This document shows positions 23,776-35,911 of a DNA stretch of 64,000 nucleotides, one piece after another (the stretch's first letter is position 1; each line of letters starts with the position of its first letter). The DNA is from Cryptomeria japonica (lineage: Eukaryota > Streptophyta > Pinopsida > Cupressales > Cupressaceae). Both the position numbers and the translations under genes were made by a program. The stretch spans positions 522,352,185 through 522,416,184 of the forward strand of contig NC_081414.1 in assembly GCF_030272615.1 (NCBI RefSeq). The letters run 5' to 3'. Below the pieces are notes generated by a model. The model did no database searches. It saw only the letters and a list, made by a program, of their open reading frames with translations, and was not told the DNA's origin.

Positions 23776-26700
23776 CTAGTCTAGCACGTCATCTACCCCC
23801 CGATCTTGCTGATCAATATTTCGGGAAGGCAGGAAACATGCTAGAGGAGGAATATTCAACACAACAGATGGAGCTATCACAAGATCCAAAAAAGGGCTAC
23901 GTTCATGTTCTGAGCCACGTTGTTCTTGTCTAGGAGCTAGGATAAGTGCTTTAGAAAATTCGTTAGATAAATGGTTATCAACATCAACAAATTCATATTC
24001 ACTATCAGAATGAACAGGAGTAACATTTTCATCATGAATAACATTTTCACCTATATGTTTAGGAGATTTCGGCTCAATCGTCGGCTGAGGAGAAAATGGA
24101 ATAATACTGGCTGAAGGTGTTTTTGGGGATTGCAAAGTTTGAGAAGCAGCTGCCTGAGCTCTAAGACGACGCTTTCGTCAGCGTTCACGTGCAGAACGAT
24201 TTCGTCTAGTCTTAGTAGGAAGTTGAGAAGATTGAGGAGGAGGAATTTTCTCATCCTTATCACTTGGGTGTTTAGGTTGTGGTCTCTTAGGTTGAACAAT
24301 AGGAGAAGAGGAAGGTCTCTTCTCTCCATAAGAGGAAGGAGGAGGAATTGCTCCATATAAAGGAGGAAAATTTGGTTTAGGAAGGAGACCAAGTCCATCA
24401 TGACGAGGAGGTATAGGTCTACTTTTAGAAAGTTTATTAGATATAGACATAGTCACATCCATAGGGATGGGTTGGGAATCTTCTTGAGGAAAGACATTAG
24501 TTTTATCTTTCAAAGGAAGAACTTCCTTCTCAAGAATGATAGGAATGTCAAGTTTGGGTGTTCTAGGTTCACTTAGAGATAGGATCATATCTTTTTTCCA
24601 CTTTTGATAAGATTTAAAAAGATGATCACTTCGCGGAGGAAGAGATTGAAATTGTTTAGGCCAAAAGTAATCAATAGGAACGCTAGAAGTTCTTTCAGCT
24701 GGTTTAAAGAGACTATGATTGACAGTAACAATTTCACCATTATGGGGAAATTTCAAACACTTGTGAATAGGAGAAGCAATAGCTTTCATGGAAGATAGCC
24801 AAGGATAGCCTAGCTTCACATGAAATTGTTTGGATGATGGAATAATAGCAAAGTCCACATCAAGGGATTTGTTATGGACCTCAATAGGTAATGTAATAGA
24901 ACCAATTGCAGGAGAAGAAAATGCATCAAATAGTTTCACAACCACATTTGTTTCATCATAGATCACTTGATTCAATTGCAAAGTAAAAAGAAATTCTTCA
25001 GTAATGACATTAACCATGCAAGAAGGATAAATAAGCACTCCACGGCAAGGTGTATTCTTGACTTTTGCAACTATATATAAAGGACCATCAGGTGCCTTGA
25101 TAGTTTCACTAGAATCAAAGGTGATGGAAGGTTCTTTAGGGATTTTCTGCTGCTCCACAAAGTTAATCACATTAGGAGTCATAGACACAAGATCATCAGG
25201 TGAGACAGAGGAATCAGTAGTATCAATTGCATTAGAGGTATGAGAAGGCAATGGATCAGTAAAAATCTTAAGATTTTGGTTAGGAGGAGCTACAGATGTA
25301 TTGCCTTTATCATTCACACCAGAAATAGAGATAGTATTATTATCAATCAAATCTTGAATTTTACCCTTTAAAGCAAAACATTTTTCAGTATCATGCCTAG
25401 GATGACGATGAAATTGACAAAAAGATTTGTTATCAAAATAGGGTGAATTAATCTTTGCAGGATCTATTTGCCTTAAAGGAGGGAGAGTGAGCACATTTTG
25501 TTCCAATAACTTATTCATAATACTATGCAATGATTCATTCAAAGGAGTGAACTTTCTTTCTTTCTTGAAAAACTTAGAAATAGGAGGCACACCTGATGCT
25601 GCATTCACATTGTTGTTGATGATGTTTTCATTGAATTTAATGGACTCTCTGTTCGGTTTAAACTTCCCAAATGGTTGTTGACTACTATCACCCTTATCAC
25701 TCGGAGCCATAGGACTTGCTTGTTCCATTTGACTCACAGTTAGTTGATAATTGTGAAGAGTTGCACACAACTGTTGGAAAGAAGTAAACTCAGAAACCAG
25801 GAGTTTTTCTCTAATATCTTTTTGTAAATTAGAAATAAAGATTCTTTGAATATCATTGTCAGGTACTGGAAAAGAAATTTGAGCATACAAATGCTTATAT
25901 CTACCAATGAAATTAGTCACTTTTTCTTTAACACCTTGTTTACAATGCATTAAATCAATCAAAGTAACTTTAGGACTTATATTGTTTTGAAATTGTTGAA
26001 TAAAAGCATTTGCAAGTTGTTCAAAAGAAGTAATAGAATAGGAAGGCAACGAGCAATACCATTGTAGGGCTTTATCTCTTAATGTTCTAGTAAACAATTT
26101 TGCAAGCAACCTTTGGTCATAAGCAAAATCGGTACATATTGTTTGAAAGGTCTTAACATGTGTTAGAGGATCACCCTTACCATTATAAAGCTCCAAATGC
26201 GGAATTTCAACATGTTTAGGGGGGATAGCTCGAACAATGTCAAGAGAAAGTGGGCTCGCAACATCAAATGTGGGCACACTAAACTTAGATTGATTCATAG
26301 AGGCAATTTGTTGTTGTAAAGAAGAGACAGTTTGTGCAAGATTGTTAATGGTCGCTTCAGTCAAAGAGTTCATATTAGACGTGTTAGATTGTGATGGAGG
26401 TGTTATGTTATTGAAAGAAGGTAGAGAGTAAGGTGGTGGGACACTATGATAGTTAGTCATAGGAGATGATTGGAAAGGAGGAACACTACAAGGAGGAATG
26501 GAAGGGTTAAATGAAGTGCCCCCTTGTGTCATGTTTATTTGTGGAGATGTAATAGGAACACTCATTGAAGGAATGAATGAAGAAGTTGGATTGAATGAAG
26601 GAAGAGGGTTGATTGAAGAAGAGGGATTGCCCCCATGACTGGTGATCATAGGAGGAATGTCTTGTATTGAAGTAGTCATTATGTTTGATGTAAAAGTAGG

Positions 26701-27153
26701 TATACTAGCAATAGGAGTTGTCAAAGGAATAGAATGATTGACTTGAGTAGGAGGTTGTGTATAACCTAAGGTTTCGGCACAACTTTTCATCGGCATCACA
26801 TTCGAATCCACAATGTGTGCAATACCATGCAAAATATCAATTCCATTCTTATCACTTTGAACCATACGTTTTAGACCCTCAATTAATGAAAGAGCTTGAC
26901 TATCGGGGTATTCTTGAGACATCCATTGTCGAAAATCATCAAATTGGTTATCCAATTTTGAAAGTTGTTCTACAGAAACCTCATGGAGAGCTTCTTCATC
27001 ATTAAGAGGATTAGAGGAATTACCCATGTCCTCGTTAAAAAGGCCATTCAAATTAGGTTCCATCTCCTCAGTAATTAAACCTTGGAAGGACTTAATTCTA
27101 AGGCTTCGTCTAACAGGAATAGTGTAAGTAGGGCTTATTGTTGTAAAACTCAT
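23776..27153 (-). CDS. Gypsy-2 gag-protease polyprotein
   Basis: A frame of 1,125 codons from ATG at 27153, interrupted only by one TGA (24178-24180, in an Arg-rich run, probably from CGA). Residues 60-115 and 260-290 are helical; 140-260 is Pro/Ser-rich; 318-475 is the retrotransposon gag capsid domain (TLRDKALQWYCSLP, FQQLCATLHNYQ). A zinc-finger-like CX2HX4HX4C lies at 579-592. Residues 693-800 form an aspartic-protease-like domain ending LGYPWLSS, but the catalytic Asp is Tyr (RGVLIYPSCMVN, Y709). The tail is Pro/Ser-rich. The gag could assemble particles; cleavage would need another protease. Confidence 0.9.
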
Positions 27154-28338
27154 GCACTAAAGAAAGAGAGAAGATTTTGAATTTTAGAGGTAGCAAATTT
27201 CAATAAAATCAGCCAATCTCCTAGATTTAAGCTGTTAAATGCAATCAGGACAATCTCCCAAAATTTCAGAAAAAATGTCCGGGACCGTGGCGAACAGAGT
27301 GCACACGGTCCTCGCAACTTTTTTCGAAATTTTCAGGGATGAAAGTTATGATGATTTTAAAGCTAATCTGAAAAAATTGAGTGATTTTACGATCTGTAGA
27401 TAGGCCAAATTAAAGTTGCAATCTCAAAATTGAACCCTACCAAGATTGTTGAAAAATGTAAAATTTGAATTTTGAAAAAGAGGGGGAAACTGAAATTTTG
27501 AATTTTATGATTTTAGAAGGAATACTGAAAGCAACGCAGGCTTTGAAATTTAAAAGTTGACTCGATTTCATGCAAAATTCAAATTTGAAAGTGGAAATCA
27601 ATGTTGTTGCAATTAAACACTTAATTTCAAAAGTCACAAATTGTAAAAATTTGAATAAAGCACTGAAATTTCGAATGAATGCCAACACACTTTTCAAATT
27701 TAGGACTGTAAGAAACACAATTTTGATACAAATTTCAATTTCAACAATTTTTCAATGATTAGAAGCTTCAATCTAAGCAATCACTAGACCAACTTTGACT
27801 TTACTTTTGAAAGTGTTAAAATTGATAAAATCAGCCAAAATTCTGGATTTTAGCAGAAAAATACAGTAAGATCTAGCTCCCAAAATTTCGGAAAAAATGT
27901 CGGGGATGAGGGCGCTCGGGGTGCACACCGTCCTCGCAACTTTTTTCCAAATTTTCAGGGATGAGAGATATTGTGATTTTATTGCGGAATCCAAAGTTAC
28001 CGCTGATTTGGAGGTGTTTTGATTAGTGAAATTATCAGTCAAAGGTTGAATCAAGAAGGTTTTAAAAATTAGGGTTTTGACTTTTAACCACTTAATTTTC
28101 AGAATTAAAGCACAAATATGAATTGACAATTTGCAATAGAAGGGTAGATCTGAAACAAGCATTAACAATTAAACATTTCACAAGTTTAATTACTAAAAAG
28201 AAAATTTTAGGGTTTTTATGCAATTAGCCTCTAAAATTTGCAAAAGATCAAACATGAAAAATGTAATTAAGGAAGCAAATTTTTTAGATCTAACCCTGAA
28301 TAATCAGAATGAGGATGTTCATGTCGGGTTCACCAAAA
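27154..28338 (-). other. Gypsy-2 5' leader with duplicated module and candidate PBS
   Basis: Two imperfect copies of an approximately 140-bp module (about 27207-27350 and 27820-27965) share AAAATCAGCCAA, CCCAAAATTTC, GTGCACAC, GTCCTCGCAACTTTTTT and TTTTCAGGGATGA. A related core (GTGCACACGGTCCTC) is also in the LTR (about 22188). Next to the 5' LTR the minus strand reads TGGTGAACCCGACATGAAC (28317-28335), a plausible PBS; I could not assign the tRNA. Confidence 0.65.
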
Positions 28339-29595
28339 TGTAAAGCAGAAAAATCAAACCCTAGTCGTTCTCCCCTCCCCCACTCCAAGGAGAGAGAAGG
28401 GAGAGTCACTAGGGTTGATGGTTTTCACTTAGGAGAGACTTTACATTCAAAAGAGGGGTTGAAACCCACAAGATCCAATCCCACGCAATGCAAGATTGGA
28501 TTCTAAATGAGTTTCAAGGGTTGTGATAGTAAGGATACCCTCTTTTGTAAAGAATGTAGATAGAAAGATTGAACTAGAAATGCATGTAAAGTGGGAAATA
28601 TTCGCTTATAAACAGAGATAGGGATATGGTATGAAGCTGCGGACTTGGAATTAGCAGTAAAATGTCAAGACGGTGCTGTTCTGCAAATTTGAGTGAAAGT
28701 TGACGGGACGATGGCGCCCGACGTGCACACAGTCCTCTGAAAAATCCGCGAAACGAAGGGGGATCTGTTCGTCTCTGCACAAGGATTCTAGATCTTCAAT
28801 TACAGCCGCATACCTGCATCCTACAGACAGAAAAGAGAGGACGATTGGGGGGTTAGGGATGAGGGGTTTGCCTTTAGGTCAAACCCCGGTTTTGGAATTA
28901 ACCAAGAAATGAGAATGCTGTAAATGTAAATGTTTGTAATGTAAACAAGTACTGATACCTTGTTGTAAGAATGTTTGTATTCTTACATGCGAAGGTGTAA
29001 TGTATGTAGTATGTTGTATGTAATGTGTTATAAGTGATCTCCTCTTCAATGGTTGAATCCTTGTCTTGAATGCAACACTTAGCCTTGAATGGAGACTTAG
29101 AATGATCAATTGCTTGAAGGAATGCTTGAATGCTTGAATGCTTGAATGTTTGAATATTGCTTTCGCCTCTTTTTTCATCTTCCAAAATGGGAGAGGAAAT
29201 GTAGTTTATATACTTGTCAATTAGGGCTGATAGACTGATTTTCCCGACCTTAGGCCAACCAGGAAATGTTATTTTCCAATTTGCAAACATAAAGACCCGA
29301 GACCCAAAAGAGACCGGGCCCAAAAATAGGGCTAGGGACCAGGGCGCTGGGCACCATGGTCCTGGGGGACCAGGGCGCTGGGCGCCCTAGTCCTGAAGGA
29401 CCAGGGCGCTGGGCGCCATGGTCCCACCTCCAGGGACAGCAGGGTGCAAGGAGGATCAGGCCAGGGTGTTGAAAAATGCAGTTTTTGATGTCATGAACAA
29501 GTTTCGGGGTCTCCATTCAGGTTCTGTGTTGCATCGCCATCGTGAAGACCCAAATGCAGTCGAAATTGCAAGTGTCATAATTTTAGGACGCTACA
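28339..29595 (-). repeat. Gypsy-2 5' LTR
   Basis: 1,257 bp, ends TGTAAAGC...GCTACA. The 39-bp excess over the 3' LTR is accounted for by one extra 31-bp unit of the GC-rich minisatellite (29335-29430) and one extra 8-bp GCTTGAAT unit near 29120-29145. Confidence 0.95.
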
Positions 29596-29600
29596 TATTT

Positions 29601-30499
29601 AAAAAGTAAAAAATCTAATTTCCCTTTTTTCATGACACAATTATTTCAAACAAAAATAAAAATCTAAAAGATAACTAAAAGGTCAATGGAAATGCTTTTT
29701 ATTATTTTCTTTTCCCCATATGAATTTAACTCAACATTTACACTAAAATTCAAATAGTATAGCATTTAAATTATTTCCTTTTTCAAATTATTTAATACAA
29801 CTATTTTCACAATATAATCATGCAATTTAACCATTTAATTTAACAACTCCATTATTTAATTAAATCAATAAACTCAATGGTATATTAATTAAATTAAATA
29901 TACCAACACAAAATAACATAATTCACTCAAATTAAATCTATTCAAATAACTGGAAGCACACAAAATGAGAAATGACCATACGACGACTCACAAAAAAAAA
30001 ATACCAAAGCATTATGACTCGCATACTGGTCAAACAAGAAAAGACGACTGAGTGACAACACTCACATGAGTGTAACTACGGGTCAATTTAGGGTCCATCA
30101 ACTATTTCCTCCACTCCCATCGAACAAATAAGGCATGATCAAACCTATGAAACCAGGTGGAGTTGATACCTTGTACCTACCTGGTACTTGTACCTAAAAT
30201 GTCCTGCATCAAAGAACCACATGTGCATATAGACAAATATATAAACACACATGACACTCACACCGATGAAGGAGAATCGTGACATTCCCTATCTCACCGG
30301 AGTGAGTGAAGGAAAATCATCCCCTTGCATCCCATACACTTGGAAACATGAAAGATGTAAATAATGCATCACACATATAAAGTAAATGTGTCAGTCCATG
30401 TAAGTATTCCATAAAAATCACATTTAACATAAGTAAGGAAATACTACAAGAAGGCATACACTACAAATCAAATTAGAACATGTAATAACATTGCATTAA
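29601..30499. other. Unassigned spacer
   Basis: AT-rich to about 29950, then mixed composition. No coding or element signature recognised. It should continue the sequence of 19049-21798 that Gypsy-2 interrupted. Confidence 0.5.
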
Positions 30500-31127
30500 G
30501 TTACTCAAGGTCTACAGAAAGAGGACCAAGAGGACAAAAGGGGTAAAAATGATGACTGTGTTGGAGATAATGAGAATATTAAGGGTTTCTGTGAAACCAT
30601 TAGCATATTGGTGAAAGACATAGGTAGCCTGAAGAAGGATATGAATGTTGTCAAAAGAGCCATAATAGGTGACAAACCTCTATCTGAAAATGTCAAAGAA
30701 TTGGCGGTGGCAATTAATAATGTTGAAGCCATTGAAAACATGGTGAGTAAAATTATTAAAACTGAAAAGAAGGTTAAGGAGATGGAAGGAAATAAAGATG
30801 TGAAAGGGATGAAAATTGCTATGAATAATTTGGGCAATAGAGTTGATAGGATGGAACTTACAATCAAGAAGATAGATGAACAAAACTTCTAGATTCTCAA
30901 AGCCTCAGTGGACAATATGAACATTTTGATTAACAGATTTGATAACATCAAAGATAAAGAGGGTGACAAGGATCAGTTGGATAAAAAAGGTCATGAGAAG
31001 AAGACTAGAGCCAACACTAGGAATAAGGGCGACATCAAGGGTCAAGAGTTGGATGAATTAAAGACCTTTGCGAACAACATGAAGAAGATAGTGGTCCACG
31101 CTGAGGATATTATGAAAAATATCTAGT
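30500..31127 (+). pseudogene. Coiled-coil ORF remnant
   Basis: One frame is open from 30500 to a TAG at 30889, then continues in the same frame to another TAG at 31124. The protein is Lys/Glu/Asp/Asn-rich helix with heptad spacing (e.g. ENVKELAVAIN, IKKIDEQNF, LKTFANNMKKIV). It is followed by T-rich DNA and a short hairpin (AAAGGTTCGGGTTCCTTT, 31304-31321). I do not recognise the family. A gag-like or LINE ORF1-like fragment is possible; this is inference only. Confidence 0.4.
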
Positions 31128-31439
31128 TGTCTTTGTCTCGGTCTCAATCTTTGTCTTAGTCTCTGTGCTGTCCTTTTGCTATCTTTTTGTGGTTCTTTAT
31201 GTTATGTGTGTTGAGATCCTTTTTTGTTCGGATGGGATCAGTTTTTGTTGTTGGAGTGATTAGGCACAGTTCTTTCAAACTCTAATTCTCTCCTGATTTG
31301 TAAAAGGTTCGGGTTCCTTTCAAAAACCTGTTTTTACTTAATCAAAACATCACATAAAGTCTAAATAAAATATAACAATAATGTATCCACTGAACAGTCA
31401 ACTAAAGTCAAACATGATTCTAAAAAGTCTGATCAAGAA

Positions 31440-31550
31440 GGGGCACTATAATATATATGTACATACATAAACATAAATACATACATATATATACATACAT
31501 AAACATGCATATATACATATGAATATATGTATATATATGTATATATACAT

Positions 31551-31613
<63 letters not shown>

Positions 31614-31818
31614 TAATGAAATAAATATGTTTCAAATAAACTAGTTATGGAAGAAAATACAATGGGATCATCTCTGAGTATATATATATTGATCCACACA
31701 CACACACACACACACACACAGATCAATAAATACATTAAATGTAAATAAATATAATGCTGTTGTAAAATGGACTGATACATAACCCGCTCAGGAAAAACAT
31801 CGTGTTTACATAGTGAAT

Positions 31819-31876
<58 letters not shown>

Positions 31877-31968
31877 GTATATGTATATATATATATGTAT
31901 ATGTATATATATATATGTATATGTATATATATATATGTATATATATGTATATATATATATATGTATAC

Positions 31969-32003
<35 letters not shown>

Positions 32004-32030
32004 ATGATGTTGGCTAATAGATTATACATG
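31440..32030. repeat. TA/ATAC/ATGT microsatellites
   Basis: (TA)n with ATAC interruptions at 31448-31610, an (AC)n run at 31696-31720 and a (TATG(TA)n) array at 31817-32003. Short unique DNA with GTGTTTACATAGTGAATG (31801-31818) lies between and resembles the lead-in to the other microsatellite at 12062-12080. Confidence 0.95.
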
Positions 32031-32275
32031 TTCTCGAAATAGCTCAGTGAGCTTATCTCTGTGTGTGCATATATAAATATATATAGACACACACACACAC
32101 ACACATATTTTATAACAAATGAAATGTTGTTCTTTAACAAATAAACTGATTAAATCATTGCACATACAGTTATTAAATATTTTAATATATATACACGTTT
32201 ATATATATATATATAAAGTCATATTATAAATTTTTTTTTGCATGAAATAAAAAAAATTAACTAATGAAAATGTTA
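32031..32275. other. Unassigned junction before the Gypsy-3 LTR
   Basis: Short AT-rich DNA with small (AC)n and (TA)n runs. It has no counterpart in the 3' LTR of Gypsy-3. Confidence 0.5.
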
Positions 32276-33580
32276 GCAAGTTGTGGGACCACAAGGAAGG
32301 GGAGCCGGGCTCAACGTCTTCCTTACCGCTATGGAGAGCACCCCATAGGAGCAACGCGACCCCCACTATGGGTCGTGACACACAGGGACGATGCAGTCAC
32401 TAAGACCCACAGGGAGGGCACGAACACCACTGTGGGCCACGCCCCACAGGGGTGGTCGAGGCCGCCACTGTGGGCCATGACCCATAGGGTGGTTCGCCCC
32501 CCCCCCCATGGAAACCCTGCAACACTCTGTTTACTGTTACCCTCGACCCTGCAAAAATCAAATCCACCCTCCAACAAAAGATAAATGGATGGGAATATAG
32601 TGATAGAAACCTAGTTCTAACTAGGGTTTAGAGAAAGAAGTAAATAAAATAAAAGAGATGGAGATGAGATATCACATCTCATATAATAATTTAAAAGAAA
32701 CCCTAAAAAGGGTTAAATAAAATATAATTTAAAAATTAGGGTTAACTGAAATAGGATATTATATTTTAAAATGAAGTTATAGGGGGAGCCCCATTTCAAA
32801 TAGAGTAATTTTATAATATCTTATGGTCTTTTATTTTAATATAAGAAGGTAATTTATTTTTAATAGAGGATAATTTGTGTTAAGTGAAAATATAGGAAGG
32901 AAGCAAATTTTAAAGGAGGAGATTTTTTTTTTTGAAATTTGGTGACTTATAAAGTGAGATGTTAATTTAAAAGGAGTTAAACTTAATGGGGGTATTTTAG
33001 TGGTTTATGTTGTAAATGATTATTGAAATCTTTAAGGGAGATTAGTTTTCAATAATGGAAGATATATTTACTAGGAAACGTTATTAATGATTTAATCATT
33101 ATAATGACATTTTGGAACTTTATATTCATTTTCTCAATTAATTAATATTAATACAATGAATTTGTATTAATATTAATTTAATGGAATTTGGAATTATTTA
33201 AATATTATAAGGAAATAATATTAACACTAAATATAATTCAAATTGAAGATTGCAATTGGGTGAATTAATTTAATCATAAAGTTGTGCTGACTTCATAGGA
33301 ATATTTTATTCAGCTTTAATTAACAATGGGTGCTATTAGTAAATTAAAAGGAAATTGAAATATAATTAATTAGGAATTATTTTCTAAGTAAATTAAATGT
33401 TTTTCCACACTTGGAATAATATTTTATCACTCATATTAGAGACCCAATTAAATTGACATTTAGGATATCTTTTTAGTGAAACTAATTGAACTATCACATC
33501 TAATTGAACGTAGATCACTAGTAATTTAACATTATTTAAATTTTTTGTTGTGTTTTTTGCCCAAATATTTGGGCACCACA
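32276..33580 (+). repeat. Gypsy-3 5' LTR (3' portion only)
   Basis: Aligns by eye with 57085-58264: shared CCCTGCAA, GATAAATGGATG, AACTAGGGTTTA, AGTTATAGGGG, TTTGGGCACCACA. It begins with a GC-rich minisatellite (about 32285-32510, units like GCCACTGTGGGCCATGACCC) and ends CACCACA. The 2.6 kb that starts the 3' LTR (54441 onward) is not found upstream; the homology stops near the microsatellite tract. Confidence 0.8.
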
Positions 33581-33584
33581 TTTT

Positions 33585-33596
33585 TGTATCAGAGCA
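33585..33596 (+). other. Gypsy-3 primer binding site (degenerate)
   Basis: TGTATCAGAGCA, the iMet PBS TGGTATCAGAGC with one base missing, 4 nt after the LTR. Confidence 0.7.
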
Positions 33597-33694
33597 AGGT
33601 TTCCAACACTAGGAACCTTCCTCCTTTACATTTCAGTTAAATTATTATTTTCTTTTTAAATTATTTATTTATTTTATTTTATTACTCATGTAGG

Positions 33695-34403
33695 ATGCCT
33701 TTGACTATGCGACAAGCTTGTAGATGCGTTAGGGGTCTTCGACGTGCTCGCATGGCACGCAAGAACGTTGGGCAGGAAGAGTCGGTTCCCGAAGGGAAGA
33801 AGGAGGCTTCTCCCGAACAACCTATTGACCCAAACCAAGACATTTTGAATGCTCTGTAGAACCTGATAGGGATAGTTTAGGATAGACTAACTTTAGTAGG
33901 TCATCAGGTAGAACATCAAGTTTCTGAGAGTCATAGATCAACAACTAGGGAATAGAGTAGGAGTCCACTTCCTAGCCATATAGAGGGATAGGCTGAGCAT
34001 GAGCTTGAGTCACTTCACTAACTTGAGCCACCACCAGTTATAGCACCTATGATTGTAGAGAGAGCACTCTGTGATCTGAGAGATTAGATTAGAGAGATTC
34101 AATACCTACAACCACCTTCTTTTGCAAGATCTACTGATGGGGTAGAAGCTGAGTCATGGATTTTGATCTTGGAGAGGTGTTTCGGATTATGTTGCTATGA
34201 GAGCAATCTGAAATCATAGTTTTATATTCACCTTATAAGAGGATCAACTTCCACATGGTGGAGGCAAGTGGAATATAAGAATGACATAGTTGTTGACACC
34301 ATTACTTGGGGTACCTTCTTGGAGAGGTTTAGAGATAGATACTTGTCAGAGCACTTCAAGTAGCGTCGGATTGATGAGTTTCATGACCTTCAACATAAGG
34401 GAC
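33695..34403 (+). pseudogene. Gypsy-3 gag, N-terminal piece
   Basis: Starts MPLTMRQACRCVRGLRRARM at 33695. It then reads through about eight stops (nearly all TAG) in one frame to the gag capsid landmarks STWWRQVEYKND, TWGTFLERFRDRYLSEHF and IDEFHDLQ. This is the retrotransposon gag domain of chromoviruses. Coding is cut at 34404 by Copia-4 and resumes at 41923. Confidence 0.85.
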
Positions 34404-35611
34404 TGATGAATACTAAGAGGGGGGGGTGAATTAGTATTCCAAAAATCTTTACACTTAACCACTTTGTAAGATTGACAGTAAACCAGTAAAACAATTTAGC
34501 AGACAAACCGGTTAACAAATATGCAAACCAAATAGCTAATAATGCATTCACCCACAGAAGCACAAACACCATAACACAAGAGATTTTGACATGGAAACCC
34601 AAATGGGAAAAACCATGGTGAGATGGAATTCACAAGTAACTATCTGCAGAATAGGAACTAGACCGGTTAAGGTCAGACCGGTTAAGGTCTTACAATGTTC
34701 TTTACCATAATAGATCCTATTAGGAATCTCAATCTCTATTAGGAGATAAGTCTAATTAAAGACTACCTTGCTAGAGGATTTTAGATCCACAGATGTGAAC
34801 CACCTTTTTAGAGGATTTACAAAAGGCTTTTGGGCCTACTCGGTTAAGGGCTACAGACTTTTCAAAGATGTGAGTAATCAACAAGTGTTTGGCCTACTCG
34901 GTTAAGGGCTACAGACTTTTCAAAGATGTGAGTAATCAACAAGTGTTTGATCTAGCTAGTTGCATAGACTACTTGGTTAGATCCTTGGTAGCTTGTTCCT
35001 AATGTACTCCAGCATTAATTCAGTCTTCTACACATTCATATTCTCTCCAACACCTCAATCACCTTAAACCCTAGCAACAACATAAACTTTCTCTATATCC
35101 ACATCAACAACCTAAAACCCTAGACATGATGTCCTTATAAAGGAATCTGATTTCATGTCGGTCCAATAGGATTACATTACAATTTCCTAGGTTAAATGAA
35201 CCTAGACATACTTGGTACCATGACACAAAAAGCACCGTTAATGTGTCGGCACCATCAAACAATTAGTGGATGGTAACTCAACACAAAATGCCAGTTGGTA
35301 ACTCATCACAAAGTATTACCGGCTCATACAAAATGTTGGTTGATGGTTTGACAAAAATGAAGACTGATAAAAATGTGTTATGCCACTTTAATCCCTTGTA
35401 TCGCTTGGGATCCACTAACCGCTTGGGGTCAACATGCCACATCAAACCAGGAAACACATTCTGCAAAACATCAATAGTCTAAAGACTATAAATCAACATA
35501 CCGGTTGGAACAAATACTAGTTGTGCTCTAACTTATACATATAAAGAGGATGTCAATGCAAGTGTGTGTCCATCAATGACAATCACAACATAAACATCAA
35601 AAATGCCAATA
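34404..35611 (-). repeat. Copia-4 3' LTR
   Basis: Plus-strand ends TGATGAATAC...TGCCAATA, so in element sense it begins TATTGG rather than TGTTGG. Contains a 58-bp tandem duplication (34833-34890, 34891-34948) present once in the other LTR. Confidence 0.9.
34408..34439 (-). other. U5 C-run hairpin, Copia-4 3' LTR
   Basis: Perfect 9-bp stem GAATACTAA (34408-34416) / TTAGTATTC (34431-34439) around GAGG...GTGAA with an 8-G run. Confidence 0.8.
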
Positions 35612-35623
35612 ATCTCCCCCTTT
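35612..35623 (-). other. Copia-4 polypurine tract
   Basis: Minus strand AAAGGGGGAGAT abuts the LTR; it is identical to the Copia-1 PPT. Confidence 0.85.
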
Positions 35624-35911
35624 GGCATTGATGGCAACACTTAGGAAAATAAATTTTGACATCTAAGTGTTTTACAACAAAATCATGCCATTAGGAAAAT
35701 TGCTCCCCCTAAGCATATACACTATCCCTTTAACAATACAATGTATAGCACTTTTGCATATAGAGCATAAACATTGAGATATTCAGAGCATATAATCAAA
35801 ATTTTGATTACCAAATACTTCTCCAAATAGAATTCTTCTCTCCCTTTTCCAACAATGACAAAGTACAGCTGAACAACCCTGTTTTCATTTGATATTAAAA
35901 ATAATAAAAGT

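Larger units (their letters stand above)
21804..29595 (-). mobile_element. Gypsy-2: complete gag-only LTR retrotransposon
   Basis: Two direct LTRs (21804-23021, 28339-29595) with TG...CA ends are flanked by an exact 5-bp duplication TATTT (21799-21803, 29596-29600). Internally: PPT next to the left LTR, candidate PBS next to the right LTR and one minus-strand gag-protease ORF. No RT, RNase H or integrase motif is seen in the 5.3 kb interior. This matches the TR-GAG type of non-autonomous element, which depends on enzymes from a relative. The LTRs are similar and the ORF nearly open, so it is probably among the younger insertions here. Confidence 0.93.

Noticed and set aside
31613-32140. Tyr/Ile-repeat ORFs in several frames (also 12024-12257, 18824-19112, 56884-57129)
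   Set aside because: Translations of TA/ATAC microsatellite DNA, which lacks stops in some frames.
32600-32640. AACCCTAG / CTAGGGTTT words suggestive of telomere repeats
   Set aside because: Single occurrences within LTRs, not tandem TTTAGGG arrays.
34399-34403. Possible target duplication of Copia-4 (GGGAC)
   Set aside because: The other flank reads ATCTC; no 5-bp match could be made with any reasonable LTR boundary.
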